32,781 nucleotides of DNA from Clostridiales bacterium (GTDB taxonomy: Bacteria; Bacillota; Clostridia; Christensenellales; Pumilibacteraceae). The DNA lies in NCBI GenBank assembly GCA_031255775.1, contig JAIRRW010000137.1, forward strand, positions 1 through 32,781. The letters are read 5' to 3'. How positions within the stretch are numbered: position 1 is the stretch's first letter; every line of letters begins with the position of its first letter. Positions 7,760 through 15,644 of this stretch are shown here, in pieces. A program made the translations under genes and the position numbers. The notes under the pieces were generated by a model. That model had not been told where the DNA came from and ran no database searches. It was given only the letters and a program-made list of their open reading frames with translations.

Positions 7760-7826
7760 AAAAGCAGTCGGTCGGCTTTAAAAAGCAACCGATCGGCTTT
7801 AAGAAACAGCCGACCGGCTTTAAAAA
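7757..7826. terminator. Triple 22-bp repeat, probable bidirectional terminator
   Basis: Three imperfect tandem copies of a 22-base unit (AAGCAGTCGGTCGGCTTTAA and two variants) fill the gap between the convergent amidase and GNAT genes. CGGTCGGCT in the first copy can pair with AGCCGACCG in the third, and the AAAA/TTTT tracts on both sides would serve termination in both directions. The GNAT stop codon lies in the last unit. Confidence 0.6.
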
Positions 7827-8341
7827 ATCGTCAGCGACATAAAATAGTCATCGTTGATAAAGTCGGCGGTGAGGCGGTTGATCTTTGCTTCGGTGATCAC
7901 AAAGCCCTGTTTTTTATAGGCGGCCACCGCGCGTTCGTTGTCCTGCTTGACCATCAGCCAGATGCGCGAAAAGCCGTGCCGCTTGGCATAATCCCGAATA
8001 AAATCAAAGGCCTTTTGGCTCAAGCCCGTGCCCCGATAACGGGCTTTTAGATAGATCTTGCTCAAAAAAAGCGCGTCGTCATCGGGCATCAAGCCGATAT
8101 AACCGGCCTGCTCGTCCGCGCCGTGCGCCACAAAAAAATAGGCGTACCCTTGGTTTTCGAGCTGATCGGAAATGGCGGCTTCCGATTGATAGGTCGCGAT
8201 CATGTAGTCGAGATGCGCGGGGGTGAGGAGCGCGGCGTAACACTCGCGCCAAATTTCATTTGCCAGCGCCGCCAGGCGCCGTACGGCGTCCCGTCCCGTT
8301 ACGGGGATAAAGTCGGTTTTTGTCCCGTCGGTTTGTTTCAT
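7820..8341 (-). CDS. GNAT-family N-acetyltransferase
   Basis: Predicted acetyl-CoA-dependent acetyltransferase of the GNAT superfamily, 173 residues. The acetyl-CoA pyrophosphate loop appears as RYRGTG (about residues 101-106), after the beta-4 strand LFLSKIYLK, and the C-terminal part has the usual NERAVAAYKKQGF signature. The acceptor is unknown. The ATG at 8341 has AGAGG nine bases before it; an in-frame TTG at 8350 would add three residues but abuts that site. The gene starts 12 bases after dapB ends on the same strand, so it is the last gene of the lysine operon and is probably under the same lysine control. Whether it acts on a lysine-pathway amine is unproven; similar unrelated GNAT genes are common. 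Confidence 0.85.
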   Translation of the reverse strand: MKQTDGTKTDFIPVTGRDAVRRLAALANEIWRECYAALLTPAHLDYMIATYQSEAAISDQLENQGYAYFFVAHGADEQAGYIGLMPDDDALFLSKIYLKARYRGTGLSQKAFDFIRDYAKRHGFSRIWLMVKQDNERAVAAYKKQGFVITEAKINRLTADFINDDYFMSLTIF

Positions 8342-8353
8342 CGCGCCCAACCT

Positions 8354-9106
8354 CTAGGGGGTGTCCCCGATCGCGTCCTGCATCGTGTATAAGCCCGGCG
8401 GCTTGTCCGCGACAAAGAGGGCGGCGCGCAGCGCGCCGCTCGAAAAGATTTTCCGGCTGAGGGCGGCGTGTGAGAGGGTGATGGTCTCGTCCCGCCCCGC
8501 AAAGATGACGTCGTGCTCGCCCACCGTCGTGCCGCCGCGCACCGCGTGGATGCCCAGCTCCCCCTTTTGGCGCAGCGAATCGCCGTGGCGGCCGTAGACC
8601 GTGCGCGAGACGGCGCGCCCCCTTTTGACGGCGTTTGCCAGCATTTCGGCGGTGCCGGAGGGCGCGTCCACCTTTTGGTTGTGATGCTTTTCGACGATCT
8701 CAATGTCGTACGCGTCGCCCAGGGCGCGGGCGGCCTCCTCGACGAGCGACAATAGGAGGTTGACGCCGATGCTCATATTGCCCGATTTCAGGACGGCGGT
8801 CCGCTCCGCCAGCGACAAAATGTCCGCCGTTTCGGACGCGTTGTGCCCGGTCGTCGCGATGACCGCCGGCTTGTGATATTTGTCGCTAAGCGCGATAATG
8901 CCGGGCAAAAGCTGCGGCCGCGAAAAATCGACGATCACGTCGAAATTGCCGGGCACCTTCTCGATTTCGCTGTAGATCGGATAGGGTCCGGCCATATCGG
9001 TCCTGATGTCAAAGCCGCCGACGACGGTCACCCCGTTGAGCGCGGCGGTCTCGCCTAGCGCTTGTCCCATTTTTCCGGCCGCGCCGAATACGAATAACGA
9101 AAACAT
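8354..9106 (-). CDS. dapB: 4-hydroxy-tetrahydrodipicolinate reductase
   Basis: Reduces the DapA product with NAD(P)H in the cytoplasm, the second committed step to diaminopimelate and lysine; in spore formers the pathway also feeds dipicolinate. The Rossmann motif GAAGKMG is at residues 8-14. The catalytic region EKHHNQKVDAPSGTA gives the His pair at 141-142 and Lys145. The length of 250 residues is normal. AGGAG (9113-9117) lies six bases before the ATG. It follows dapA by 38 bases, a gap that holds a short GGTCGTG hairpin of the dispersed palindrome family. Confidence 0.95.
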   Translation of the reverse strand: MFSLFVFGAAGKMGQALGETAALNGVTVVGGFDIRTDMAGPYPIYSEIEKVPGNFDVIVDFSRPQLLPGIIALSDKYHKPAVIATTGHNASETADILSLAERTAVLKSGNMSIGVNLLLSLVEEAARALGDAYDIEIVEKHHNQKVDAPSGTAEMLANAVKRGRAVSRTVYGRHGDSLRQKGELGIHAVRGGTTVGEHDVIFAGRDETITLSHAALSRKIFSSGALRAALFVADKPPGLYTMQDAIGDTP

Positions 9107-9123
9107 AAAACGCTCCTATCCTG

Positions 9124-9141
9124 GGTCGTGTTTCCACGACC
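9124..9141. repeat. Short palindrome (copy F) upstream of the dapB ribosome-binding site
   Basis: A perfect 7-bp stem GGTCGTG/CACGACC with loop TTTC, between dapA and dapB. The sequence matches one arm of the copy at 29327-29370 (GGTCGTGTTTCCACGA). It lies seven bases 5' of the dapB AGGAG. Confidence 0.6.
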
Positions 9142-9144
9142 GGT

Positions 9145-10026
9145 TTATATACTGCCCAGTTCGTCCAGCGCGGCCGCGACCTCGGCGCGGTACGGCTCGC
9201 TTAGTGCGGTCAAGGGCAGGCGGGGCGTACCGGCCTCAAAGCCCAGATAATTCATCGCCCACTTGACGGGAATGGGGTTCACCTCCAAAAACAGAGCCTT
9301 ATAGATGCGCAGGAGCGAAAAGTTGAGCGCGCGCGCCTGTTCGTATTCGCCCTTCAAGAGGTGCCCGGTCAGCCGACTGATAAGCTGCGGCACCGCGTTT
9401 CCGACCACCGATACCACGCCCTTGGCGCCCAGGCACATACCCGGAAAAATCAGATTGTCGTCGCCCAGATAGATGTCCATTCGGTCACCCGCAAGATGCA
9501 AAACCTCCTGCAACTGATCGATGTTGCCGGACGCCTCTTTTAGGGCGCGTACGTTTTTGAGCTCGGCAAGCCGCAAGGCCGTTTTAGGAAGTATATTGAC
9601 GTTGGTGCGGCCGGGCACGTTGTACGCCATGATCGGGACGCCGACGGCGTCGGATATCGCGCGGTAATGCGCGACAAGCCCCTCCTGTGTGCACTTGTTG
9701 TAGTAGGGCGTGACGACGAGCAGGCCGTCCGCCCCCAGCTTTTCATAATGCCGGGCGGTCTGTACGGTATCCGTCGTGCAGTTGCAGCCGCATCCGGCAA
9801 TGACCGGCACGCGCCCCTTCACCCGATCGACCGTAAACTTGAGCATATCGGTCTTTTCGCACTCGTTCATCGTGGGCGGCTCGCCCGTGGTCCCCAAAAC
9901 GACGATAGCGCCCGTCCCGTTTGTGATCAGATGCTCGATAATGCGTTCGGCCGCGTCAAAATTGACGGTATCCTGTTGGGTAAAGGGCGTGATCATCGCG
10001 ACACCCAGTCCTGTAAATTGCGTCAT
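9145..10026 (-). CDS. dapA: 4-hydroxy-tetrahydrodipicolinate synthase
   Basis: Condenses pyruvate with aspartate semialdehyde, the branch point to diaminopimelate and lysine. It is a TIM-barrel aldolase with the Schiff-base lysine at 163 (RALKEASGN), the phosphate-like loop GTTGE (T46, T47), the TPYYNK motif (107-111) and YNVPGRT, whose Tyr135 and Arg140 match the catalytic tyrosine and substrate arginine of the family. It is 293 residues long, as expected. GGGAGGA precedes the ATG by seven bases. It is the second gene of the riboswitch-controlled operon, 50 bases after asd. Confidence 0.97.
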   Translation of the reverse strand: MTQFTGLGVAMITPFTQQDTVNFDAAERIIEHLITNGTGAIVVLGTTGEPPTMNECEKTDMLKFTVDRVKGRVPVIAGCGCNCTTDTVQTARHYEKLGADGLLVVTPYYNKCTQEGLVAHYRAISDAVGVPIMAYNVPGRTNVNILPKTALRLAELKNVRALKEASGNIDQLQEVLHLAGDRMDIYLGDDNLIFPGMCLGAKGVVSVVGNAVPQLISRLTGHLLKGEYEQARALNFSLLRIYKALFLEVNPIPVKWAMNYLGFEAGTPRLPLTALSEPYRAEVAAALDELGSI

Positions 10027-10076
10027 AAAAGTATCCTCCCCCTATATAGTAGGGTATGCGCGGTTTTGGGCCGTGT

Positions 10077-11072
10077 TCAATAATCCTTGGCGATCAGACG
10101 TTCGGCGATTTGGACGGCGTTGGTCGCGGCGCCCTTGCGGATGTTGTCGGCGACGACCCAGAGGTTGCAGCCCGATTTGACGCTTTCGTCCATACGGATG
10201 CGGCCGACATAGACAGGGTCGGTGTTCTCGACTTCCTTGGGCGTGGGGTAGACGCCGTTTTTCGGGTCGTCCGTCACGACGATCCCGGGCGCCTCGGCCA
10301 GCGCCTTTTTGACGGCTTGCAGGTCGGCGGGACGGTTAAATTCGACGTTGATGCTTTCGCTGTGGCCGTAATAGACGGGGACGCGCACCGTGGTCGCCGT
10401 GATCCGTAAGGAATCGTCCCCCAAAATCTTGCGGGTCTCGAAAATCATTTTTTCCTCTTCCTTGGTGTAGCCGTTGTCCAAAAAGACGTCGATGTGCGGG
10501 ATGACGTTGCCAAAGATCGGGCGCGGAAATTTGGCGGGCGGCAGACCTTGCGCCCCGTTTTTTAGATCGTTGTAACCGCCAAGCCCCGCGCCGCTGACCG
10601 ACTGATAGGTAGAATACACGATCCGCTTGATCGAAAAAGCCCGGTGCAGAGGGGCGAGCGCCACCACGGCCTGAATGGTCGAGCAATTGGGGTTGGCGAT
10701 GATATTTTTATGCCAGCCAAGGTCATGCGCGTTGACCTCGGGCACGACCAGAGGGACGGCGGGGTCGGTGCGCCACTGGCTGGAATTGTCGATCACGACG
10801 GCGCCGTTTGCGGCAAATACGGGCGCAAAGGCCTTGGAGGTGGCGGCTCCGGCGCTAAAAAGCGCGATGTCTATCTTGCGCGACCTGATATTGTCCTCGG
10901 TGCACTCGATGACCGTATAAGTCCCGCCCAAAAATTCGATCGGCTTTCCCGCGCTTTTCGCGCTGGCAAAGGGATAAAATTCCCCGATGGGCAGCTTGCG
11001 TTCGGCCAAAACCTCCAGCATTTTTTGCCCCACCATGCCGGTTGCGCCGACGACCGCGATGTTGTAACCCAT
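10077..11072 (-). CDS. asd: Aspartate-semialdehyde dehydrogenase
   Basis: Reduces aspartyl phosphate to aspartate semialdehyde with NADPH, the precursor of lysine, threonine and methionine. The NADP motif GATGMVG is at residues 9-15. The active-site cysteine is Cys130 in ANPNCSTIQ, followed by the QSVSGAG segment and the GHSES histidine region. The length of 331 residues is usual. The ATG at 11072 is chosen over an in-frame start 96 bases upstream because AAGGAG lies eight bases before it and the upstream part would run through the riboswitch terminator. It is the first gene of the operon asd-dapA-dapB-GNAT. An aspartokinase gene is not in the window. Confidence 0.96.
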   Translation of the reverse strand: MGYNIAVVGATGMVGQKMLEVLAERKLPIGEFYPFASAKSAGKPIEFLGGTYTVIECTEDNIRSRKIDIALFSAGAATSKAFAPVFAANGAVVIDNSSQWRTDPAVPLVVPEVNAHDLGWHKNIIANPNCSTIQAVVALAPLHRAFSIKRIVYSTYQSVSGAGLGGYNDLKNGAQGLPPAKFPRPIFGNVIPHIDVFLDNGYTKEEEKMIFETRKILGDDSLRITATTVRVPVYYGHSESINVEFNRPADLQAVKKALAEAPGIVVTDDPKNGVYPTPKEVENTDPVYVGRIRMDESVKSGCNLWVVADNIRKGAATNAVQIAERLIAKDY

Positions 11073-11108
11073 TTTTCTTTCTCCTTGACCGTTAAGATAA
11101 AAATAAAC

Positions 11109-11137
11109 AAAAAAAGCCGATGGATACACGCATCGAC
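11109..11137 (-). terminator. Riboswitch expression-platform terminator
   Basis: In the transcript direction a 7-base-pair stem (GTCGATG with CATCGGC, 11116-11137) closes an eight-base loop and is followed by seven U residues. It sits between the lysine aptamer and the asd start, where an L-box terminator belongs: lysine binding should favour it and stop transcription of the dap operon. Confidence 0.8.
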
Positions 11138-11181
11138 TCATAACCCGTTTTATCAAAAAACAAAACAAGACAAAGCAAGCG

Positions 11182-11366
11182 AATAATGTACTCCATTCGT
11201 TTGAAGAATGACAGTCGCAGGGTATTAGCCGCTGCGCCCAGCCGTCCCTAAGCCGCCCCCGTCCGGGCAGGCGATCGAAACCGCTTCGGCGATGATGCCC
11301 TTTCCGTTTTCCGCCCCGACGGGACAGCGGTAAAAAACGTACTGATGCTCAACGCTCCTCATTATT
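11182..11366 (-). ncRNA. Lysine riboswitch (L-box)
   Basis: This 185-base leader element senses lysine. The closing helix P1 pairs AATAATG (11360-11366) with CATTATT (11182-11188). Inside are the L-box landmarks in order: GAGGAGCG just after P1, an AGTA, the block GGAAAGGGC with GCCGAAG, a GGACGGCTGGGC region, and the distal part CTGTCATTC ... GAATGGAGTAC. It lies between a near-consensus promoter and a terminator, upstream of asd-dapA-dapB, the classical target set. The operon should be on when lysine is low. Decoded by hand from conserved blocks; a covariance-model score was not possible. Confidence 0.9.
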
Positions 11367-11375
11367 ACTAAAAGT

Positions 11376-11404
11376 AGCATAGCACATTTTGTATCGGCTG
11401 TCAA
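11376..11404 (-). promoter_or_regulatory. sigma-A promoter of the lysine operon
   Basis: Read on the minus strand: TTGACA (11399-11404), a 17-base spacer and TATGCT (11376-11381). This is close to consensus. The start of transcription would fall near 11369, immediately before riboswitch helix P1. Confidence 0.88.
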
Positions 11405-11436
11405 TCTATTTTTTAGGCGTTTTTCATTGGCGTTTT

Positions 11437-12180
11437 TCATTGGACCTGTTCTAAAGCCCCCAAGATAGCCTGCGCTTTTTCGCGCATATAGGGGATGAGC
11501 GGCACATGATTGAGGACGTATTCCCCTTCCTTTCGGGCGTTTTCGCCATCCCCCTCACGCGCATACATCTCCGAAAAGAGGAGTGCCAGACGCGCCTTGT
11601 TCAGGTTGTTGGTTTTGCCGCTTTCGAAAATGGCGCGGATGTCGGGCGTAAAGCGGATAAGGCCGCTGCGCCAGTCGAGGTGCACCCGGTTTTTTCGCAG
11701 ACACTCCGCCAGGCCCGCCCGCAGGTTGACCGGACAGACGGCCAGGCATTGTTCCAGCAAAAACAGCATCCGCCGGGCGTCGTCAAGCTCCCCTTTTGAG
11801 AGATACATATCGGCCAGATTGTTGTAAATCAGGGCCTTGTAGGTCTGTTTTGTGTCGTATTGCGCGGCCAAGCGGTACGCGGCCTCGGCCTCTATAAAGC
11901 GGCCTAAACACAGGTGCGAGAAGGCAGCGTTATTCAAAAGCGCGGCGGTCCGCGCGCCATACTTGCCCTTGGCCGTCCGCTTGTCCAGCGACGGCTTTAC
12001 CGTGTCGAGGTACCGCTGCGGATCGCAGCGCTTAAGCAGGATATTCAGGCGTTTCCGTTTAAATAGGTTAACCACCGCTAAAATGAGAAAAAATGCCGGC
12101 AGAATGACCAGCGCGCCGTACAAGACGCCGAGGAGAACAAGGTCGAGCGTTTGGTCGAGCATTTGGACGGCGTTATTCAT
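11437..12180 (-). CDS. Membrane-anchored TPR-like protein
   Basis: Unknown function. One hydrophobic N-terminal segment (about residues 13-40) is followed by a basic stretch (KRKRLNILLKR) and then helical repeats resembling tetratricopeptide repeats, for example LLNNAAFSHLCLGRFIEAEA and YNNLADMYLSKGELDDARRM. The helical part would lie in the cytoplasm. Its ATG overlaps the end of the upstream protease gene by eight bases (ATGAATAA, 12173-12180), so the two are translationally coupled and probably act together. A scaffold or adaptor for the protease is a reasonable guess; nothing in the sequence shows a catalytic function. Confidence 0.75.
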   Translation of the reverse strand: MNNAVQMLDQTLDLVLLGVLYGALVILPAFFLILAVVNLFKRKRLNILLKRCDPQRYLDTVKPSLDKRTAKGKYGARTAALLNNAAFSHLCLGRFIEAEAAYRLAAQYDTKQTYKALIYNNLADMYLSKGELDDARRMLFLLEQCLAVCPVNLRAGLAECLRKNRVHLDWRSGLIRFTPDIRAIFESGKTNNLNKARLALLFSEMYAREGDGENARKEGEYVLNHVPLIPYMREKAQAILGALEQVQ

Positions 12181-14224
12181 TTTTTTGTGCCTCCGTTATT
12201 TGTTGTTTGCGGTAGAGCAGGCCGCCGCCCGCCTTTTCGAGCTTGGCGGCCAGTTTTTTGTTGCCGTTTAGAATCTGCAGCAGGTAGTCGCCCTTGGTGT
12301 TGTCGGTATGATAGAAGAGGGCGGCATAGGCTTTTTGCGCGTCCGCCTCAAAGCCCGGAAGAAAGGAAACGCCCAAAACGTGCAGCGAATACCCGTCCTT
12401 GGACAGCTTTTTCAGGGCGTAAAGTCCCCCGATACAGCCGTATCTTGCCGCCGTTTCGCGCAGCCCTTTTATTTGCTTTTTGTCCAGGGTGTGCGGCAAA
12501 AACCGATCGCCGCGCTTGAAGCGGTTGTAATCAAACGCCTGATTGATGGCACGCTGCAACCGCATGGTCAGCCATTCGCGGGTCTCCTCCCGTTCGCGGG
12601 CGCGGCCCATCTTTTGCAGATATTTTAGCAAGAGCTCGCCGCCCTGCTCGATATAGGTGTTGCTCTTGTCGATCGCCGCCTTGATGCAGGGGACGCCGCC
12701 GTCGTCGTAGACGGCCAAGAGAATGTCGCCCTTGCCGTAGGCGGCAAAAGCGTTTTCCGGCAGCTCGTCGATCGCGCGGCCGTACAGGGCAAGGGCGCGG
12801 TCATAGTCCAAAACCTTCGAAAACGCGTCGGCGTATTGCGCGTTGTCCAGACTGTTCAGCTTGTCCCTTTCCGCCTCGCTTAAGGCCAGATAGGCGGCCG
12901 CCTTGTCGCGCATATCGAGATATTCGGCCTTGCGCGCCGCCCCGTACGTCGGCAGGATTTCTTGGTAGAAACGCCTGTCAAATTCGGCGCAGACCGCGTC
13001 CATTTCCTCCCGAAAGGGATCGGCCGGAAACAAAAAGGTCAGCTCGCCGATGTCGGTTTCCATAAAGGCCATGCGCTCAAAGAGCGTGGGATGGGTGGGA
13101 CGCCTGTCGGGCAGCGCGGTGCGGCAGATGGTGAGCCAGCGTTCCCGCTTGGTTTGGTAGTCGCGCAAAAAATCCTTTAGAATGTCGGCGGTATAGGCGG
13201 CGGTCGGTTCCTCGGGCGCAAAAAAGCTATACGTATCGAGCCCGGCGGTATACTCGTCATAACAGCGGAGCTTGGCGGCCGCGTTGATAAAATTCTGTCG
13301 GTCGGCGGCCCGCTCGCGCACCAGCGCGTCCGCCGCGATCTCGTCGTTTAGAGAGACGCAGAGGTTGTAGAGGTCATAATACGTCACATACACGGCGCCG
13401 ATCCAGTAGAGGAGCGCAAAATTGAGGTAAAACAAGAGCTTGGGCTTCTCGCGCATGGCGTCCGAAAAAAAGCGGCTCAGCCGATTATAGCCCGCGACCT
13501 TGTGCGTATCGTGGTGCTTGATGTGCGCCATCTCGTGCATAAACACGGCCGAAAGCTCGTCAAAGGACAGCATTTGCGCGGCGTGGACGCCCAAGGTCAG
13601 GTTGTAATAATTGTTGGCAAAGTTGATGCCGATGTTGCAGTCGGGCGCGAGGTGGATCCGAAAGCGTCCCTTGACGCCCGCCCTGTGCGCACAGGCATAG
13701 AGTAGATCGTAGAGGAGCGGAAATTTTTCGCGCGGGAGATACCCGCTGCCCAGCTTGATCTCCTCCGTGCGGGCAAACGCGACCGTGATGCCGACGAGCG
13801 GCACATAAAAAATCAGCCCGGACAGGTTGATAAAAAGGTTGTCAAACAGGCAAAGCGCCAAAATGATCGTATAAATGACGGCCAGCATAAAGATGATATA
13901 GGCGACGGTCACCGCCCGAAAGGTGGAGGCCTTTCGGCGGTAAGCGGCCAGCGAATCCCGCGCAAACGCGTAGGTGTTGTCAAACGAATGCATCAGCTTT
14001 TCGATTTCCGGCCTGCGCCGTTCGGCCGTCCGTCGGTAGAGGGATAGCGCGGTGCAGACGCCCGCGACGCCGAGGCAGCCGCCGATAATGGGCACCAAAA
14101 AGGGATCGAGCGCCGCCGTCCACAAAAGAAAAGGCATTTGCCCGTCCACCGCCAGCACGACGGGAAAGGGCAGCGAAGCCGCCAGACAAAAAAAGACCAC
14201 CGTGCCGATGACGTACTTTGCCAT
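12173..14224 (-). CDS. M48-like membrane zinc metalloprotease with helical repeat tail
   Basis: Probable membrane peptidase of the M48 (HtpX/Ste24) superfamily. The zinc motif HEMAH is at residues 230-234 and the third ligand is likely Glu295 in NDEIAADA, the usual spacing for M48. Hydrophobic segments at about 3-25, 36-62, 105-127, 131-150 and 263-283 flank the domain. Residues about 430-660 are helical and TPR-like (ALSEAERDKLNSLDNAQYAD, DRALALYGRAIDELPENAFA), making the protein more than twice the length of HtpX. It is the first gene of a two-gene operon with the TPR membrane protein, which overlaps its stop. A role in membrane-protein quality control is inferred from the family. It has its own promoter, divergent from rhuM. 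Confidence 0.85.
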   Translation of the reverse strand: MAKYVIGTVVFFCLAASLPFPVVLAVDGQMPFLLWTAALDPFLVPIIGGCLGVAGVCTALSLYRRTAERRRPEIEKLMHSFDNTYAFARDSLAAYRRKASTFRAVTVAYIIFMLAVIYTIILALCLFDNLFINLSGLIFYVPLVGITVAFARTEEIKLGSGYLPREKFPLLYDLLYACAHRAGVKGRFRIHLAPDCNIGINFANNYYNLTLGVHAAQMLSFDELSAVFMHEMAHIKHHDTHKVAGYNRLSRFFSDAMREKPKLLFYLNFALLYWIGAVYVTYYDLYNLCVSLNDEIAADALVRERAADRQNFINAAAKLRCYDEYTAGLDTYSFFAPEEPTAAYTADILKDFLRDYQTKRERWLTICRTALPDRRPTHPTLFERMAFMETDIGELTFLFPADPFREEMDAVCAEFDRRFYQEILPTYGAARKAEYLDMRDKAAAYLALSEAERDKLNSLDNAQYADAFSKVLDYDRALALYGRAIDELPENAFAAYGKGDILLAVYDDGGVPCIKAAIDKSNTYIEQGGELLLKYLQKMGRAREREETREWLTMRLQRAINQAFDYNRFKRGDRFLPHTLDKKQIKGLRETAARYGCIGGLYALKKLSKDGYSLHVLGVSFLPGFEADAQKAYAALFYHTDNTKGDYLLQILNGNKKLAAKLEKAGGGLLYRKQQITEAQKNE

Positions 14225-14262
14225 GCCTATCTTGCGCTCTCAAAAGACCGTTTCACAAAAAC

Positions 14263-14291
14263 AGTATAGCAGAACCTTTTAACAACTGCAA
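14263..14291 (-). promoter_or_regulatory. Promoter of the M48-TPR operon
   Basis: On the minus strand: TTGCAG (14286-14291), 17 bases, TATACT (14263-14268), with TGC just upstream forming an extended -10. Confidence 0.7.
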
Positions 14292-14352
14292 CCAAATGTG
14301 ATTTAAGGGTGTAAAAATAAGGATAAACAACAAAACTCCCGCGCAATAGAAA

Positions 14353-14381
14353 TTTGCGTTTTTATTATTTTATGGTATAAT
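14353..14381 (+). promoter_or_regulatory. Extended -10 promoter of rhuM
   Basis: TGGTATAAT gives an exact TATAAT (14376-14381) with the TGn extension. The -35 region is weak (TTTGCG, 14353-14358, 17-base spacer). The start of transcription would fall near 14388, the A of the ATG itself. Confidence 0.7.
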
Positions 14382-14387
14382 GTAAAA

Positions 14388-15443
14388 ATGAATAAAGAAA
14401 AATCAAAAAATGAAATCACAATTAAAAGTTCAACGGCGGAATATTTGACCTATATTGCGTCGATCGGCGACAAGGCACAATCCTTCGAATTGCGATATGA
14501 AAATGAAAATATTTGGCTTACGCAAAAAATGCTTGCCGTTTTGTATGGCGTAGATGTAAAAACAATCAATTATCACATAAAGAAAATTTATGCTGACAGT
14601 GAGTTAGAAAAGGACGCAACTATCTCAAATTTTAAGATAGTTCAAAATGAAAGCGGACGGAATGTTGAACGAGAAGTTTTGCATTATAATTTGCAAATGA
14701 TTATCGCAATCGGGTTTAAGGTGGACAATCAGCGAGCCGTGCAATTTAGAAAATGGGCGAACCAAATTGTGAAAGATTATACAATTAAAGGTTTTGCTAT
14801 GAACGATGAACGGTTCAAAAAAGGCGGAGTTTTCACCGATAAATATTTTGATGAACAATTAGAACGCATACGGGAAATACGGTTAAGCGAGCGAAAATTT
14901 TACCAAAAAATAACCGATCTTTATGCAACGGCTTTTGATTATGATTTATCCGCAAAAACAACAAAAGAATTTTTCGCAAAGGTTCAAAACAAGCTGCATT
15001 TCTCGGTTCACGGACAAACCGCCCCCGAAATTATTTACAACCGTGCGGACAGCAAAAAAGAAAATATGGGGTTGACGACTTGGCAAGACGCGCCAAAAGG
15101 CAAAATAATTAAAAGCGATACGACAATCGCAAAAAATTATTTGAGTGCGGACGAATTAAAAGCTTTATCTCTCATTGTCAACGGTTATTTGGATTTTGCG
15201 GAACAATATGCGAAACGCAAAGTGCCCCTGTCTATGGAAGATTGGGCAAAACATCTTGATAGAATTTTGTCGGCGAACGGACACGAATTATTGACGAACG
15301 CAGGCTCGATATCCGCCGAAATTGCGAAACGGCACGCAGAAAGCGAATTTGAAAAATACCGTGTCATACAAGATAGAAAGTTTATGAGCGATTACGATAA
15401 ATATATAGAAGAATTATTAAGTCGTGTTGACACGAGCTTATAA
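14388..15443 (+). CDS. RhuM-family protein
   Basis: Member of the RhuM family (named from a Salmonella pathogenicity-island gene), common in mobile and accessory DNA; its biochemical role is not established. Family features include WLTQKMLAVLYGVDVKTINY, a probable DNA-binding helix-turn-helix near residues 42-70, then FRKWANQIVKDYTIKGFAMN and the C-terminal AEIAKRHAESEFEKYR block. The gene is visibly AT-rich with A/T-ending codons, unlike its GC-rich neighbours, which points to horizontal transfer. No ribosome-binding site precedes the ATG, and the -10 box ends six bases before it, suggesting a leaderless message. The last seven residues (SRVDTSL) and the stop are encoded by a dispersed palindromic repeat, so the original C-terminus may have been replaced. 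Confidence 0.85.
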   Translation: MNKEKSKNEITIKSSTAEYLTYIASIGDKAQSFELRYENENIWLTQKMLAVLYGVDVKTINYHIKKIYADSELEKDATISNFKIVQNESGRNVEREVLHYNLQMIIAIGFKVDNQRAVQFRKWANQIVKDYTIKGFAMNDERFKKGGVFTDKYFDEQLERIREIRLSERKFYQKITDLYATAFDYDLSAKTTKEFFAKVQNKLHFSVHGQTAPEIIYNRADSKKENMGLTTWQDAPKGKIIKSDTTIAKNYLSADELKALSLIVNGYLDFAEQYAKRKVPLSMEDWAKHLDRILSANGHELLTNAGSISAEIAKRHAESEFEKYRVIQDRKFMSDYDKYIEELLSRVDTSL

Positions 15444-15492
15444 TCGGCAGGTTAAAAAACCCGCCGGATTACACGCGTGTCAACACGGCCTA
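15418..15492 (-). repeat. Dispersed palindromic repeat, full copy A
   Basis: A 75-base copy in reverse orientation relative to the copies at 27761 and 32456. The outer arms read GTCGTGTTGACACG and CGTGTCAACACGGCCTA; an inner stem pairs GGCAGGTT with AACCCGCC around an A-tract. It contains the stop codon and last codons of rhuM. The TA at each end is compatible with insertion at a TA dinucleotide. Confidence 0.85.
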
Positions 15493-15583
15493 AAAGAAAC
15501 GAAAAAGAAAAATTAGCTACTTTCCTTATACGGTTATTATAAAACAATCATGCCGCTTGCCGCAGGCCTGTCCTTTTTTTGTT

Positions 15584-15612
15584 TCATAAAATCAAGGTCG
15601 CTTTCATATACA
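15584..15612 (+). promoter_or_regulatory. Probable sigma-E promoter of the spoIIIA operon
   Basis: TCATAAA (15584-15590), a 14-base spacer, then CATATACA (15605-15612). This approximates the mother-cell sigma-E pattern of an ATA-containing -35 and a CATA...-type -10 with short spacing. spoIIIA is a classical sigma-E operon, so the position fits. Found by eye only. Confidence 0.5.
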
Positions 15613-15644
15613 TGTTTTATAACATGACCCGGAGGGGAGCGACG

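Noticed and set aside
11225-11440. Possible 71-codon leader peptide upstream of asd
   Set aside because: It runs through the promoter and the lysine riboswitch; its start lies before the predicted RNA start, so it cannot be translated from that transcript.
15494-15583. Terminator or tRNA in the AT-rich spacer before spoIIIAA
   Set aside because: Only a weak hairpin near a T-tract (about 15550-15580) is visible and no cloverleaf can be formed; left uncalled.
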